Source: DATCSE01 sp036568605
GTDB taxonomy: Bacteria > Pseudomonadota > Gammaproteobacteria > Burkholderiales > Burkholderiaceae_C
DNA: 51,549 nucleotides
Assembly (NCBI GenBank): GCA_036568605.1
Contig: DATCSE010000038.1
Span: 1-51,549, forward strand
Direction: 5' to 3'
Of this stretch, positions 7,746-15,851 are shown piece by piece. How positions within the stretch are numbered: the stretch's first letter is position 1; the number at the start of each line of letters is the position of its first letter. Under the pieces are notes generated by a model, which was given only the letters and a program-made list of their open reading frames with translations, was not told the origin of the DNA and did not search any database. A program made the position numbers and the translations under genes.

Positions 7746-8159
7746 ATGTTCAACGCCTCTGCCAGTTTCGTCGGACGCCGCCAGGCCGGCGCCTACCAGC
7801 AGGTGCACGTGGCCACCGGGGTCGACGGCGCCACGCCGCACAAGCTGGTCAGCATGCTGTTCGACGGCGCGCTGGCCGCGATCGCCGAAGCGCGCGGCGC
7901 GATGCGCAGCCGCAACATCCAGGCCAAGGGCCAGGCGATCGGCCGCGCCGTCCGCATCGTCGACGAAGGCCTGAGCGCGCCGCTGAACCTGGCCGAGGGC
8001 GGCAAGCTCGCCGCCGACCTGCGCGACCTCTACAGCTACGTCACGCTGCGGCTGACGCAGGCCAACCTGCACAACGACGAGGCCGGCCTCGACGAATGCG
8101 CACGCCTGATCGAGACGCTGCGCAGCGCCTGGTCGAACATGACGCCCGAGCAGCCCTGA
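7746..8159 (+). CDS. fliS: Flagellin export chaperone FliS
   Basis: Cytoplasmic chaperone that binds the C-terminus of flagellin to prevent premature polymerisation and help export; 137 residues, normal size and all-helical. Recognised from YQQVHVATGVDGATPHKLVS and MLFDGALAAIAEARGAM, with the typical C-terminal RLTQANLHNDEAGLDECARL and IETLRSAWSNM. The N-terminal tyrosine motif and the helix layout are intact. The next gene, fliT, begins 50 bases downstream. Confidence 0.95.
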   Translation: MFNASASFVGRRQAGAYQQVHVATGVDGATPHKLVSMLFDGALAAIAEARGAMRSRNIQAKGQAIGRAVRIVDEGLSAPLNLAEGGKLAADLRDLYSYVTLRLTQANLHNDEAGLDECARLIETLRSAWSNMTPEQP

Positions 8160-8209
8160 CCATGCGCCGCCCCCACAGCCCCATCCCCGTCCCCGATTCG
8201 AGAGACGCC

Positions 8210-8509
8210 ATGAACACCGCCCTGCTGCACTACTACGAAGCCATCGAGAAGGCGAGCCAGGACATGCTGGAAGCCGCGCGCGCCGGCAACTGGGACCACG
8301 TGCTCAAGCTCGAAGGCGCGTGCGCGCTGCTGATCTCGCAGCTCAAGAGCAGCGCCGCGAAACAGCCGCTGGCCGAGGATGAGATCCAGTTCAAGTCGCG
8401 CATCATGCAGCGCATCCTGATCAACGACGCCGAGATCCGCCAGCTCGCCGAGCCCTGGCTCGAGGACCTGGACCAATTGCTGGCCGGCCGGCCCAAGACC
8501 GTGCACTGA
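8210..8509 (+). CDS. fliT: Flagellar chaperone FliT
   Basis: Small helical protein of 99 residues; FliT binds the cap protein FliD, and in enterobacteria also represses FlhDC activity. Sequence LLHYYEAIEKASQDMLEAA, GNWDHVLKLEGACALLI and the C-terminal INDAEIRQLAEPWLEDLDQL match the family. The start at 8210 has GAGAG five bases upstream; an in-frame ATG at 8162 would add 16 proline-rich residues and is less likely. Position right after fliD-fliS fits the usual gene order. Confidence 0.85.
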   Translation: MNTALLHYYEAIEKASQDMLEAARAGNWDHVLKLEGACALLISQLKSSAAKQPLAEDEIQFKSRIMQRILINDAEIRQLAEPWLEDLDQLLAGRPKTVH

Positions 8510-8555
8510 GCCCGCGACACGAGCCCGCGCCCCGCAAACGCCGCCGCCCGCCGCC

Positions 8556-9308
8556 ATGGAAACCAGGCCGATGCCGCTGGACCAGATCCACGCGGGCGCG
8601 TTCGCCGAGTTCCGCGTCGATTCGCCGCGCGAGGTCGCATCGCTGCTGCGCCAGCTGGCCGACGGCAACATCGCGCTGAACCTGAACGCGAGCGACGGCC
8701 ACGTGGTCAGCGCGACGCTGTGGACGGTCGACGCCGACCGCGGCAGCATCGGCCTCGCGGTGGACCCCACCGACCCCGCGCTGGCGCCGCTGCTCGAGAC
8801 CGAGGAGGCCGTCGCGGTCGGTTATCTGGACAGCGTGAAGCTGCAGTTCGACGTGCAGGACCCGGTGCTGGTGCGCGGCACGAACGCGAGCGTGCTCAGC
8901 TGCCGCTACCCGCGCGAGGTGTACCGCTTTCAGCGCCGCAATGCGTTTCGCGTGCGCCCGCTGCTGCGCAACTCGCCGGTCGCGCGGCTGCGCCACACGC
9001 AGATCGCCGAGATGCAGCTCGCCTTGCGCGTGCTGGACATCAGCATCGGCGGCTGCGCGCTGTTCCTGCCGGAGGACTTCCCGCCGATGCAGCCGGGCGT
9101 CGAGCTGAACCAGGTGCAGATCGAACTGGACGCCGACACCCAATTCCGCGTCGACCTGCGGCTGCAGCATGTGACCTCGCTGGGCCCCGACGCGAAGGGC
9201 GTGCGGCTGGGCTGCGAGTTCATGCGCCCCGACCCGGGGACGCTGCGGGCGCTGCAGCGCTACATCGACCAGACCCAGAAACGCGGCAAGCTGCTCTCGC
9301 TGAGCTGA
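8556..9308 (+). CDS. ycgR: YcgR-type PilZ c-di-GMP flagellar brake protein
   Basis: Cytoplasmic c-di-GMP receptor of 250 residues. An N-terminal YcgR domain (residues ~15-115) is followed by a C-terminal PilZ domain. Both PilZ ligand motifs are intact: RxxxR as R128-NAF-R132 in QRRNAFR, and DxSxxG as D161-ISIG-G166. When c-di-GMP is bound, YcgR proteins contact the motor (FliG/FliM or MotA) and slow swimming. It sits in the fliS-fliT transcript, so it would be made with late flagellar genes, the usual pattern. The diguanylate cyclase at 28636-29826 is one possible source of the ligand. Confidence 0.92.
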   Translation: METRPMPLDQIHAGAFAEFRVDSPREVASLLRQLADGNIALNLNASDGHVVSATLWTVDADRGSIGLAVDPTDPALAPLLETEEAVAVGYLDSVKLQFDVQDPVLVRGTNASVLSCRYPREVYRFQRRNAFRVRPLLRNSPVARLRHTQIAEMQLALRVLDISIGGCALFLPEDFPPMQPGVELNQVQIELDADTQFRVDLRLQHVTSLGPDAKGVRLGCEFMRPDPGTLRALQRYIDQTQKRGKLLSLS

Positions 9309-9368
9309 TCCCTTCCGCCCGGCAGCGCAGTGCGGCACGAAAGTGCGGCACGCGTCACGCTTGGCGGC

Positions 9369-9395
9369 TCAAGTTCCGCCGTCGACTGCCGATAG
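9369..9395 (+). promoter_or_regulatory. Sigma-28 (FliA) type promoter of the 96-residue unknown gene
   Basis: TCAAGTTC (9369-9376), 11-base spacer, GCCGATAG (9388-9395). The -35 is identical to that of fliD and the spacing is canonical. It lies 43 bases before the start of the 96-residue gene, which places that gene in the late flagellar class. Confidence 0.78.
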
Positions 9396-9437
9396 GAGGC
9401 CCACAGGCCCTGTTTTCGGGTCTGGGAGGGAGCTCAG

Positions 9438-9728
9438 ATGAGCACGAGCGGCATAAGCGGCGTCAGCGCCGTCACATCGCTCAAGACGGATCGGGCCGAT
9501 GTGGCCGAAGCACGCAGCAGCGGCTCGACCACGAGCGACGCGGCGGCGCAGCAGCGCAAGCTCGACAGCACGCCGCAGGTGAAGCTCGACGAGGTCACGC
9601 AGCAGCCCGTGCCGCCGCGCTTTCCATGGCTGAGCCGGCTCGCGGCGCAGCTCGAAGCCGCATCGAAGCAGCGCTCGACCTTCCCGGCCGCGCCAGTGCT
9701 GGGCGACAACCTCGACAAGACCGCTTAG
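9438..9728 (+). CDS. Small protein of unknown function, sigma-28 controlled
   Basis: 96 residues, no family recognised. The first ~55 residues are rich in Ser, Thr, Ala and Gln and look disordered (SGVSAVTSLKTDRADVAEAR). After a proline-rich turn (QQPVPPRFPWL) comes an amphipathic helix SRLAAQLEAASKQRS and the tail FPAAPVLGDNLDK. No signal peptide or membrane segment is visible. GGGAGGGAGC forms a strong ribosome-binding site, and a sigma-28-type promoter lies at 9369, so expression is very likely. It sits between ycgR and the convergent fliE. It lacks the C-terminal sigma-binding helices of FlgM. A flagellum-linked role (chaperone, export substrate or regulator) is inference only. Confidence 0.75.
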   Translation: MSTSGISGVSAVTSLKTDRADVAEARSSGSTTSDAAAQQRKLDSTPQVKLDEVTQQPVPPRFPWLSRLAAQLEAASKQRSTFPAAPVLGDNLDKTA

Positions 9729-9740
9729 CCGCAGCGCCGG

Positions 9741-10064
9741 CTACACCTGCATCTGCATGATCTCGGAGTACGCCTGCACCAGCTTGTTGCGTACCGCCAG
9801 CGTCGCCTGAAAGCCGATCTGCGCCTTCTGCATCGCGACCATCGTCTGCTCGAGGCTGACGGTCGGGTTGTCGAGCTGGACTTCGCGCTGCAGGCTGGCC
9901 GCGTCCGACTGTGACTTGCTCACGGAGCCCAGCGCGTTGGTGAGCGCCTGCTGGAATCCCGCGCCCTGCACCGCCTTGCTCTTGTCCAGCGGCTGGCCGT
10001 TCGTCGCCAGGCCGGCACGGGCTACGGCCTGGGCGAAGTCGAAGGGCTTGAGGGTCAGGTTCAT
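9741..10064 (-). CDS. fliE: Flagellar hook-basal body adaptor FliE
   Basis: Protein of 107 residues that joins the MS ring (FliF) to the proximal rod and is the first rod-type export substrate. C-terminal hallmark VSLEQTMVAMQKAQIGFQAT followed by LAVRNKLVQAYSEIMQMQV is complete. The start MNLTLKPFDF at 10064 gives the normal family length; an upstream in-frame start would add 51 atypical residues. Transcribed divergently from fliF, with a 183-base shared control region, and converging on the 96-residue gene. Confidence 0.96.
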   Translation of the reverse strand: MNLTLKPFDFAQAVARAGLATNGQPLDKSKAVQGAGFQQALTNALGSVSKSQSDAASLQREVQLDNPTVSLEQTMVAMQKAQIGFQATLAVRNKLVQAYSEIMQMQV

Positions 10065-10154
10065 GGCGTCATCGTATGGAGACGCCGCGGCGATGGTGGG
10101 CCGAACTGACGCCTCTTTGACCACCTGTTCGCTGCATCTGCTTACGGCGTGTTT

Positions 10155-10178
10155 CCCGATACTCGTTTCCGAATCGGG
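10155..10178. promoter_or_regulatory. Inverted repeat in the fliE-fliF divergent control region
   Basis: CCCGAT (10155-10160) and ATCGGG (10173-10178) are separated by 12 bases between the divergent fliE and fliF genes. As early flagellar operons are normally activated by a master regulator such as FlhDC, this symmetric pair is a candidate operator. I found neither a sigma-28 nor a sigma-54 pattern in this region. Confidence 0.35.
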
Positions 10179-10247
10179 GGTGAGCCGTGCCTGCCGATTC
10201 GCGATCCGATCGCCCATCGAACACGAATCACAACCGCCTCGTCAGCC

Positions 10248-11924
10248 ATGGACAACGCCATCGCCGCCAACCCAGCCGCCCTGCCGCTCGTGGAGCCGGG
10301 GACCTTCGGCGGCCGCCTCGCCGCGATGCCGCTGCGCAGCAAGCTGAGCCTGGGGCTGGGCATCGCCGCGCTGGCCGCGACCGTGCTCGCGATGACGCTG
10401 TGGAGCAGCCAGGGCGACTACAAGGTGCTGTACGCGAACCTGTCCGACAAGGACGGCGGCGCCGTCATTGCCCAGCTCTCGCAGCTGAACGTGCCGTACA
10501 AGCATGCCGAAGGCGGCACGGCGATCCTCGTGCCGGCGGCACAAGTTCACGACCTGCGGCTGAAGCTCGCGACCGCCGGGCTGCCCAAGGGCTCGGTAAC
10601 CGGCTACGAGCTGATGGACAACGCGCGCTTCGGCCAGACCCAGTTCCAGGAGCGGCTGACCTTCCAGCGCGGACTCGAAGGCGAGCTGACCCGCACGATC
10701 ACGTCGCTGGCCGCGGTGCAGAACGCCCGCGTGCACCTGGCGCTGCCGAACCAGAACGGCTTCTTCCGCGAACAGCAGAAACCCAGCGCCTCGGTGATGC
10801 TGACGATCCACCCGGGCCGCGTGCTGGACCGCGCGCAGGTCGCCGGCATCGTGCACCTGGTCTCGTCGAGCGTCCCCGAGCTGGACCCGAAGGCGGTCAG
10901 CGTCGTCGACCAGAGCGGCGCGCTGCTGACCAGCGCCGCCGACGGCGCCACGCCGAACGCCGGACTGGATGCGCAACAGCTGCAGTACGTGAACCAGATC
11001 GAGAGCCATCTCTCGAAGCGCATCGCCGATCTGCTCGAGCCCATCGTCGGGCGCGACAACCTGCGCGCGACCGTCGCCGCCGACGTCGACTTCTCGCAGA
11101 GCGAAGCGACCTCCGAGGAGTTCAGGCCCAACCAGGGTGCCGACGCGAGCATCTCGATCCGCAGCCAGCAGGTCAGCGAGAACGGCGGCAACAGCGCAGC
11201 CCAACCCAGCGGCGTGCCGGGCGCGGCGTCGAACCAGCCGCCGGTCGCGGCGACGGCGCCGCTGACCGGCGCCTCGCAGCCGCTGCAGACCGCGCAGGGC
11301 GGCGTCACCGGCAGCGGCGGCCGCCGCGAAGCGACGACCAACTACGAGATCGACAAGACCGTGCGCGTCACGCGCAACGCGAGCGGCACCGTGAAGCGGC
11401 TGAACGCCGCGGTCGTCGTCAACAACCGCGCGGTCACCGACGCGCGGGGCAAGACCACCTACGTGCCGCTGACCAGCGAGGAGCTCGACAAGCTGACCGC
11501 GCTGGTGCGCGAGAGCATAGGCTTCAAGCAGGAGCGCGGCGACTCGGTCAAGGTGATCAACGCGCCGTTCAAGGTCGATCCGGCCGCCACCAAGGTCGAC
11601 GTCCCGCTGTGGAAGCAGCCCGAGGTGATCGACATGCTGCGCGCCGCCGCGGTGCCCGCCGCGCTCGCGTTCGTCGCGCTGCTGGTGGTGTTCGGGCTGA
11701 TCCGCCCGGCGATGAAGGCGACGCTGAAGCCCAAGCCGGCGCCGGCCCCCGGCGCGACGCTGCAGGCCGTGGTCGACGACCCGCAGGATCTGCCGGCACT
11801 GCCGATGCCCAAGAGCGTCGAGCACCTGAACAGCGCGAAGGCGCTGGCGCGCGACAACCCGGCGGCAGTCGCCGGCATCGTGCGCGGCTGGGTCAGCGGC
11901 GAAGCCGTTGCGGCGAAGAGCTGA
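10248..11924 (+). CDS. fliF: Flagellar MS-ring protein FliF
   Basis: Builds the MS ring in the inner membrane, base of the flagellum and housing of the export gate; 558 residues. First membrane segment at about residues 30-50 (SLGLGIAALAATVLAMTLW), then the ring-building motifs (VLYANLSDKDGGAVIAQL, TGYELMDNARFGQTQFQE, ARVHLALPNQNGFFREQQ) and NYEIDKTVRVTRNASGTVKR. Second membrane segment at about 465-485 (AAVPAALAFVALLVVFGLIR), followed by the cytoplasmic FliG-binding tail. The ATG at 10248 is chosen because it gives the family's usual N-terminus. First gene of the fliF-to-fliR run. Confidence 0.97.
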   Translation: MDNAIAANPAALPLVEPGTFGGRLAAMPLRSKLSLGLGIAALAATVLAMTLWSSQGDYKVLYANLSDKDGGAVIAQLSQLNVPYKHAEGGTAILVPAAQVHDLRLKLATAGLPKGSVTGYELMDNARFGQTQFQERLTFQRGLEGELTRTITSLAAVQNARVHLALPNQNGFFREQQKPSASVMLTIHPGRVLDRAQVAGIVHLVSSSVPELDPKAVSVVDQSGALLTSAADGATPNAGLDAQQLQYVNQIESHLSKRIADLLEPIVGRDNLRATVAADVDFSQSEATSEEFRPNQGADASISIRSQQVSENGGNSAAQPSGVPGAASNQPPVAATAPLTGASQPLQTAQGGVTGSGGRREATTNYEIDKTVRVTRNASGTVKRLNAAVVVNNRAVTDARGKTTYVPLTSEELDKLTALVRESIGFKQERGDSVKVINAPFKVDPAATKVDVPLWKQPEVIDMLRAAAVPAALAFVALLVVFGLIRPAMKATLKPKPAPAPGATLQAVVDDPQDLPALPMPKSVEHLNSAKALARDNPAAVAGIVRGWVSGEAVAAKS

Positions 11925-11978
11925 CGCCGCCGCACCGCGCACCGACGAATACGAACGACGAATCGAACGAGGCCGCCC

Positions 11979-12974
11979 GTGGACGACCAAGGTTTGGAAA
12001 ACGCCGCGATCCTGCTGATGTCGCTGGGCGAGGAGGACGCCGCGAACGTGTTCAAGCACCTGACGCCGAAGGAGGTGCAGGGCCTGGGCGAGACGATCGC
12101 GAAGCTGAAGACGATTCCGCGCGACCGGGTCGACAACGTGCTCGAGATGTTCCACACGGTCTCGCAGGAGCAGAGCGTGCTGGTCGGCGACACCGACGAG
12201 TACGTCAAGAGCGTGCTGCGCAAGGCACTGGGCGACGACAAGGCGAACCTCCTGATCGACCGCATCCTGCAGGGCGGCGACACCTCGGGCATCGAGAGCC
12301 TGAAGTGGATGGACCCGGTCTCGGTCGGCGAGCTGCTGCGCAACGAACATCCGCAGATCGTCGCGGCGATCCTGGTGCACCTGGACTTCGACCAGGCCGC
12401 CTCGGTGCTGAAGACCTTCGGCGAGCGCCAGCGCAACGAGGTGCTGGTGCGCATCGCGACGCTGGACGGCATCCAGCCCTCGGCGCTGAAGGACCTGAAC
12501 GAGGTGATGGGCAAGGTGCTGGCCGGCGGCGAGAAGATGCGCAAGACCTCGCTCGGCGGCGTGAAGCCGGCCGCCGAGATCATCAACATGATGGGCTCCA
12601 GCGTCGAGACCGCGGTGCTGGACTACATCCGCGAGACCGACAACGACCTGGCGCAGCGCATCATGGACAACATGTTCACGTTCGACGACCTCGAGACGGT
12701 CGACGACAAGGGCATCCAGGCGCTGCTGAAGGAGATCCAGTCGGAGTCGCTGATCATCGCGCTGAAGGGTGCGAAGCCCGAGATGCGCGAGAAGATCTTC
12801 AGGAACATGTCCACGCGCGCCGCCGAGGCGCTGCGCGAGGACCTGGATTCGCGCGGCCCGGTGCGCGTCTCCGAAGTCGAAGCCGAGCAGAAGGAACTGC
12901 TGAAGGTGGTCCGCCGCCTGGCCGACGAGGGCCAGATCGTGCTGAGCGGCGGAGGCGACGATGACTTCGTCTAA
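11979..12974 (+). CDS. fliG: Flagellar motor switch protein FliG
   Basis: C-ring protein of 331 residues that contacts FliF and, through its C-terminal charged ridge, the MotA stator. GTG start giving MDDQGLENAAILLMSLGEED. Middle domain EHPQIVAAILVHLDFDQAAS carries the FliM-binding EHPQ motif; the C-terminal domain has LQSL-type helices (KGIQALLKEIQSESLIIAL, RNMSTRAAEALREDLDSRGP). The last 14 bases overlap the start of fliH, a coupling common in this operon. Confidence 0.98.
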   Translation: MDDQGLENAAILLMSLGEEDAANVFKHLTPKEVQGLGETIAKLKTIPRDRVDNVLEMFHTVSQEQSVLVGDTDEYVKSVLRKALGDDKANLLIDRILQGGDTSGIESLKWMDPVSVGELLRNEHPQIVAAILVHLDFDQAASVLKTFGERQRNEVLVRIATLDGIQPSALKDLNEVMGKVLAGGEKMRKTSLGGVKPAAEIINMMGSSVETAVLDYIRETDNDLAQRIMDNMFTFDDLETVDDKGIQALLKEIQSESLIIALKGAKPEMREKIFRNMSTRAAEALREDLDSRGPVRVSEVEAEQKELLKVVRRLADEGQIVLSGGGDDDFV

Positions 12975-13770
12975 TCCGTCCCTGAAGACCAAGAACATCC
13001 CCTCGCCGAACGACGCCAAGGCCAATGCCTACGCCCGCTTCATTCCGCGCGAGGAGCTGAGCTCGTTCGCCGCGTGGAGCCCCGGCGACATCGGCGATGC
13101 CGGCGCGACGCCGCACCCGCTGCGCCGCGCGACCGACGAGGCTGCGAAGCGCAATGCCGCCGCGGGCGCGGCCGATGTCGCCGAGCAGATCGCGGCGCAG
13201 ATGCGCGCGGCGCGCCAGTCCGGCTACCAGGACGGCTACCGCGACGGCCTGGCCGCGCTCGAGGGCTTCAAGCAGAGCTACACGAGCCAGACCACCGCAC
13301 AGGTCGGCGCGCTGCTCGCGTCGTTCGGCGACGAGCTTGCCGGGCTGCAGCAGGAGATGGCGCGCACGCTGGCGATCGCCGCGACGCAGCTCGCGCACCG
13401 CATCGTGCGCAGCGAGATCGGCACGCGGCCCGAGCTGATCGCGCATGTCGCGCAGGAGGCGCTGGACACGCTGATGCTCAGCGCGAAGCACATCACGCTG
13501 CGCGTGCACCCGGACGACCACGCGCTGGTCCTGCAAGGCGCGGCCGAGACGCTGCAGACGCGCGGCGCGCGGCTGCTCGCCGACGCGTCGATGGCGCGCG
13601 GCGGCTGCCTGGTCGAATCCGACATCGGCATCATCGACGCGACCATCGAGACGCGCTGGCGCCGTGCGGCCGCCGCGCTGGGCATCGACGAGCCGTGGGA
13701 TGCGGGGCATGCCGTGCCGGTGGCCGACACGTCAGCAACGGCATCCGACGGATCGGACGACATCGCATGA
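12961..13770 (+). CDS. fliH: Flagellar export ATPase regulator FliH
   Basis: Negative regulator and membrane anchor of the FliI ATPase; 269 residues. The central helical part contains the GxxxG-type run QSGYQDGYRDGLAALEGF, then a coiled-coil segment (TTAQVGALLASFGDELAGLQ) and the C-terminal FliH/VATPase-E-like domain (LAHRIVRSEIGTRPELIAHV, GCLVESDIGIIDATIETRW). The C-terminus is extended by a short disordered tail. It starts inside fliG. The stop is followed within 8 bases by palindromic repeat A1, which separates it from fliI. Confidence 0.93.
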   Translation: MTSSNPSLKTKNIPSPNDAKANAYARFIPREELSSFAAWSPGDIGDAGATPHPLRRATDEAAKRNAAAGAADVAEQIAAQMRAARQSGYQDGYRDGLAALEGFKQSYTSQTTAQVGALLASFGDELAGLQQEMARTLAIAATQLAHRIVRSEIGTRPELIAHVAQEALDTLMLSAKHITLRVHPDDHALVLQGAAETLQTRGARLLADASMARGGCLVESDIGIIDATIETRWRRAAAALGIDEPWDAGHAVPVADTSATASDGSDDIA

Positions 13771-13777
13771 GCAACTT

Positions 13778-13873
13778 CCCCTCACCCCTGGCCCTCTCCC
13801 GCAAGCGGGAGAGGGAGAGGACCACATCGGCTTGCTCCCTCTCCCGCTTGCGGGAGAGGGTTGGGGTGAGGGG
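13778..13873. repeat. Palindromic intergenic repeat, family A copy 1 (fliH-fliI)
   Basis: A 96-base element with nested symmetry. The outer arms CCCCTCACCCC (13778-13788) and GGGGTGAGGGG (13863-13873) are exactly complementary. Between them are two perfect hairpins, 13792-13815 and 13837-13860, each with arms CCCTCTCCCG/CGGGAGAGGG; the two hairpins are reverse complements of each other apart from the loop. The right end supplies GAGGGG six bases before the fliI GTG start. A second copy lies at 20977. Confidence 0.9.
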
Positions 13874-13879
13874 AGTCCA

Positions 13880-15310
13880 GTGAACACCACGGCACCGCAA
13901 CATCCGCGCACGACCGAGCCCATGCAGGCGCAGTGGCAGCGCTATCTCGGCGACATGCGCAGCTTCAGCGCCGACAAGATCGCGCTCGAGACCCAGGGGC
14001 TGCTGGTGCGCGTGACCGGCCTGGTGCTCGAGGCAGCCGGCATCCGCGTGCCGGTCGGCTCGGTCTGCGAAGTGCGGATGGAAGGCCAGGCGCCGGTGAT
14101 CGCCGAAGTCGTCGGCTTCGCCGGCGACCGCGCGTACCTGATGCCCACCGGCGACATCCATGGCCTGGCGAGCGGCGCGCGCGTCGTGCCGCGGCCGTCG
14201 CCCATCGTGCCGCTGAAGCTGGGCGCCGCACACCACCCGTGGCGGCGCAACGAGGACCGCACGCTGCACCTGCCGGTCGGCGACGGGCTGCTCGGCCGCG
14301 TCGTCGATTCGCACGGCCACCCGATGGACCGGCGCGGTCCCATCGAGCAGGTTCACACCGAGCCGCTGACGCGCCGCCCGATCAACGCGATGGACCGCGA
14401 CCCGGTGCGTACGCCGCTGGACACCGGCGTGCGCGCGATCAACGCGATGCTGACCGTGGGCCGCGGCCAGCGCATCGGCTTGTTCGCCGGCACCGGCGTC
14501 GGCAAGTCGGTGCTGCTGGGCATGATGGCGCGCTACACCGCCGCCGACGTGATCGTCGTCGGGCTGATCGGCGAGCGCGGCCGCGAAGTCAAGGAGTTCA
14601 TCGAGGACATCCTCGGCGAAGAGGGCATGCGGCGCTCGGTCGTCGTCGCCGCGCCGGCCGACTCGCCGCCGCTGGTGCGCATGCAGGGCGCGAGTTACGC
14701 GACCGTGATCGCCGAGCACTTCCGCGACCGCGGCCTGAACGTGCTGCTGCTGATGGATTCGCTGACCCGCTATGCGATGGCGCAGCGCGAGATCGCGCTG
14801 GCGATCGGCGAGCCGCCGGCGACCAAGGGCTATCCGCCGAGCTGCTTCGCGAAGCTGCCGCAGCTCGTCGAGCGCAGCGGCAACGGCGTGGCCGGCGGCG
14901 GCTCGATCACCGCGTTCTACACGGTGCTGTCCGAAGGCGACGACCAGAACGACCCGATCGCCGACGCGGCACGCGGCATCCTGGACGGCCACATCGTGCT
15001 GTCGCGCGAGCTCGCCGAGGCCGGCCACTACCCGGCGATCGACATCGAACGCTCGATCTCGCGCGTGATGACCAGCGTGGCCGAGCCGGCGCACATCGAA
15101 GCGGCGCGGCGCTTCCGCCAGCTGCATGCGCGCCACAACAAGGCGCGCGACCTGATCCAGCTCGGCGCCTACCTGCCGGGCCAGGACGCCGAGCTCGACA
15201 CCGCGGTGCGGCTGCATGGCGGCATGACCGCGCTGCTGCAGCAGAACATGCACGAGCCGGCGACGCTGGCCGCGAGCGTCGCCGCGCTGCGCGGCGTGAC
15301 AAACGCTTGA
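13880..15310 (+). CDS. fliI: Flagellum-specific export ATPase FliI
   Basis: F1-beta-like ATPase that helps unload chaperones and deliver substrates to the export gate; 476 residues from the GTG at 13880, with an ATG at 13922 as alternative. Walker A is GTGVGKS (residues 204-210, Lys209), Walker B LNVLLLMDSLTRYAMAQREI, and the arginine-finger region RSISRVMTSV is present. IGLIGERGREVKEFIEDILG is the family signature. The GTG is favoured because GGGGAG, contributed by repeat A1, lies 4 bases upstream. Complex partners FliH and FliJ flank it. Confidence 0.97.
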   Translation: MNTTAPQHPRTTEPMQAQWQRYLGDMRSFSADKIALETQGLLVRVTGLVLEAAGIRVPVGSVCEVRMEGQAPVIAEVVGFAGDRAYLMPTGDIHGLASGARVVPRPSPIVPLKLGAAHHPWRRNEDRTLHLPVGDGLLGRVVDSHGHPMDRRGPIEQVHTEPLTRRPINAMDRDPVRTPLDTGVRAINAMLTVGRGQRIGLFAGTGVGKSVLLGMMARYTAADVIVVGLIGERGREVKEFIEDILGEEGMRRSVVVAAPADSPPLVRMQGASYATVIAEHFRDRGLNVLLLMDSLTRYAMAQREIALAIGEPPATKGYPPSCFAKLPQLVERSGNGVAGGGSITAFYTVLSEGDDQNDPIADAARGILDGHIVLSRELAEAGHYPAIDIERSISRVMTSVAEPAHIEAARRFRQLHARHNKARDLIQLGAYLPGQDAELDTAVRLHGGMTALLQQNMHEPATLAASVAALRGVTNA

Positions 15311-15341
15311 ACCACCCCAAGACCCGACACGAAAGCACGCG

Positions 15342-15812
15342 ATGAACGCAATGCAACCGCTCGCCGCCCTGCTCGCGCAAAGCGAGCGCGAGCGCGACCT
15401 CGCGCTGGCCGAACAGCAGCGCGCGCAGGCCAGCTGCGATGCCGCGCAGGCGCAGGCGCAGCAGCTGCTCGACTACCGACGCGAGTACCAGCAGCGCTGG
15501 AACGCGCAGTTCAGCCGTGCCGGCCAGATCGAGCTGGTGCGCTGCTACCAGAGCTTCGTCGAACGCCTGACGGAGGCGGTCGATCAGCAAGGGCACATCG
15601 CCGAGCGCGCGAAGCAGCAGCTCGCGAACGCGGTCGTCGCGGTGCGTGCCGCGGAGACGCGCTGCGCGTCGGTGCGCAAGCTGATCGAGCGGCGCACCGC
15701 CGAGCTGCGCCAGGCCGCCGGCCGCCGGGAGCAGCAGCAGACCGACGAGGCGGCGGCGCGTGCCGCATGGGGCCGGCTCGGTCCGAACGGCCGGCCGCCG
15801 GCGGCCGGTTGA
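15342..15812 (+). CDS. fliJ: Flagellar export protein FliJ
   Basis: Soluble coiled-coil protein of 156 residues that links the FliI hexamer to the export gate and escorts chaperones. Typical start MQPLAALLAQSERERDLALA, then long helical heptad-rich segments with many Ala, Arg, Gln and Glu (QLLDYRREYQQRWNAQFSRA is the most conserved part). The C-terminal ~25 residues are a low-complexity Gly/Arg/Pro tail. Gene order fliI-fliJ-fliK and the 31-base gap are standard. Confidence 0.92.
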   Translation: MNAMQPLAALLAQSERERDLALAEQQRAQASCDAAQAQAQQLLDYRREYQQRWNAQFSRAGQIELVRCYQSFVERLTEAVDQQGHIAERAKQQLANAVVAVRAAETRCASVRKLIERRTAELRQAAGRREQQQTDEAAARAAWGRLGPNGRPPAAG

Positions 15813-15851
15813 CGCGCGGCGACAAGAACAGAACACACACAGACCAGCACC

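Noticed and set aside
9438..9728. Anti-sigma factor FlgM as identity of the small gene
   Set aside because: The C-terminal sigma-28-binding helices and the typical 'IR..I..G.Y' stretch are missing; only the Ser/Thr-rich N-terminus is vaguely similar.
10242..13025. A 900-codon open frame antisense to fliF-fliG, and a similar one on the plus strand in another frame
   Set aside because: Both are shadows of well-identified flagellar genes; their products are low-complexity His/Arg/Asp/Gly-rich sequence.
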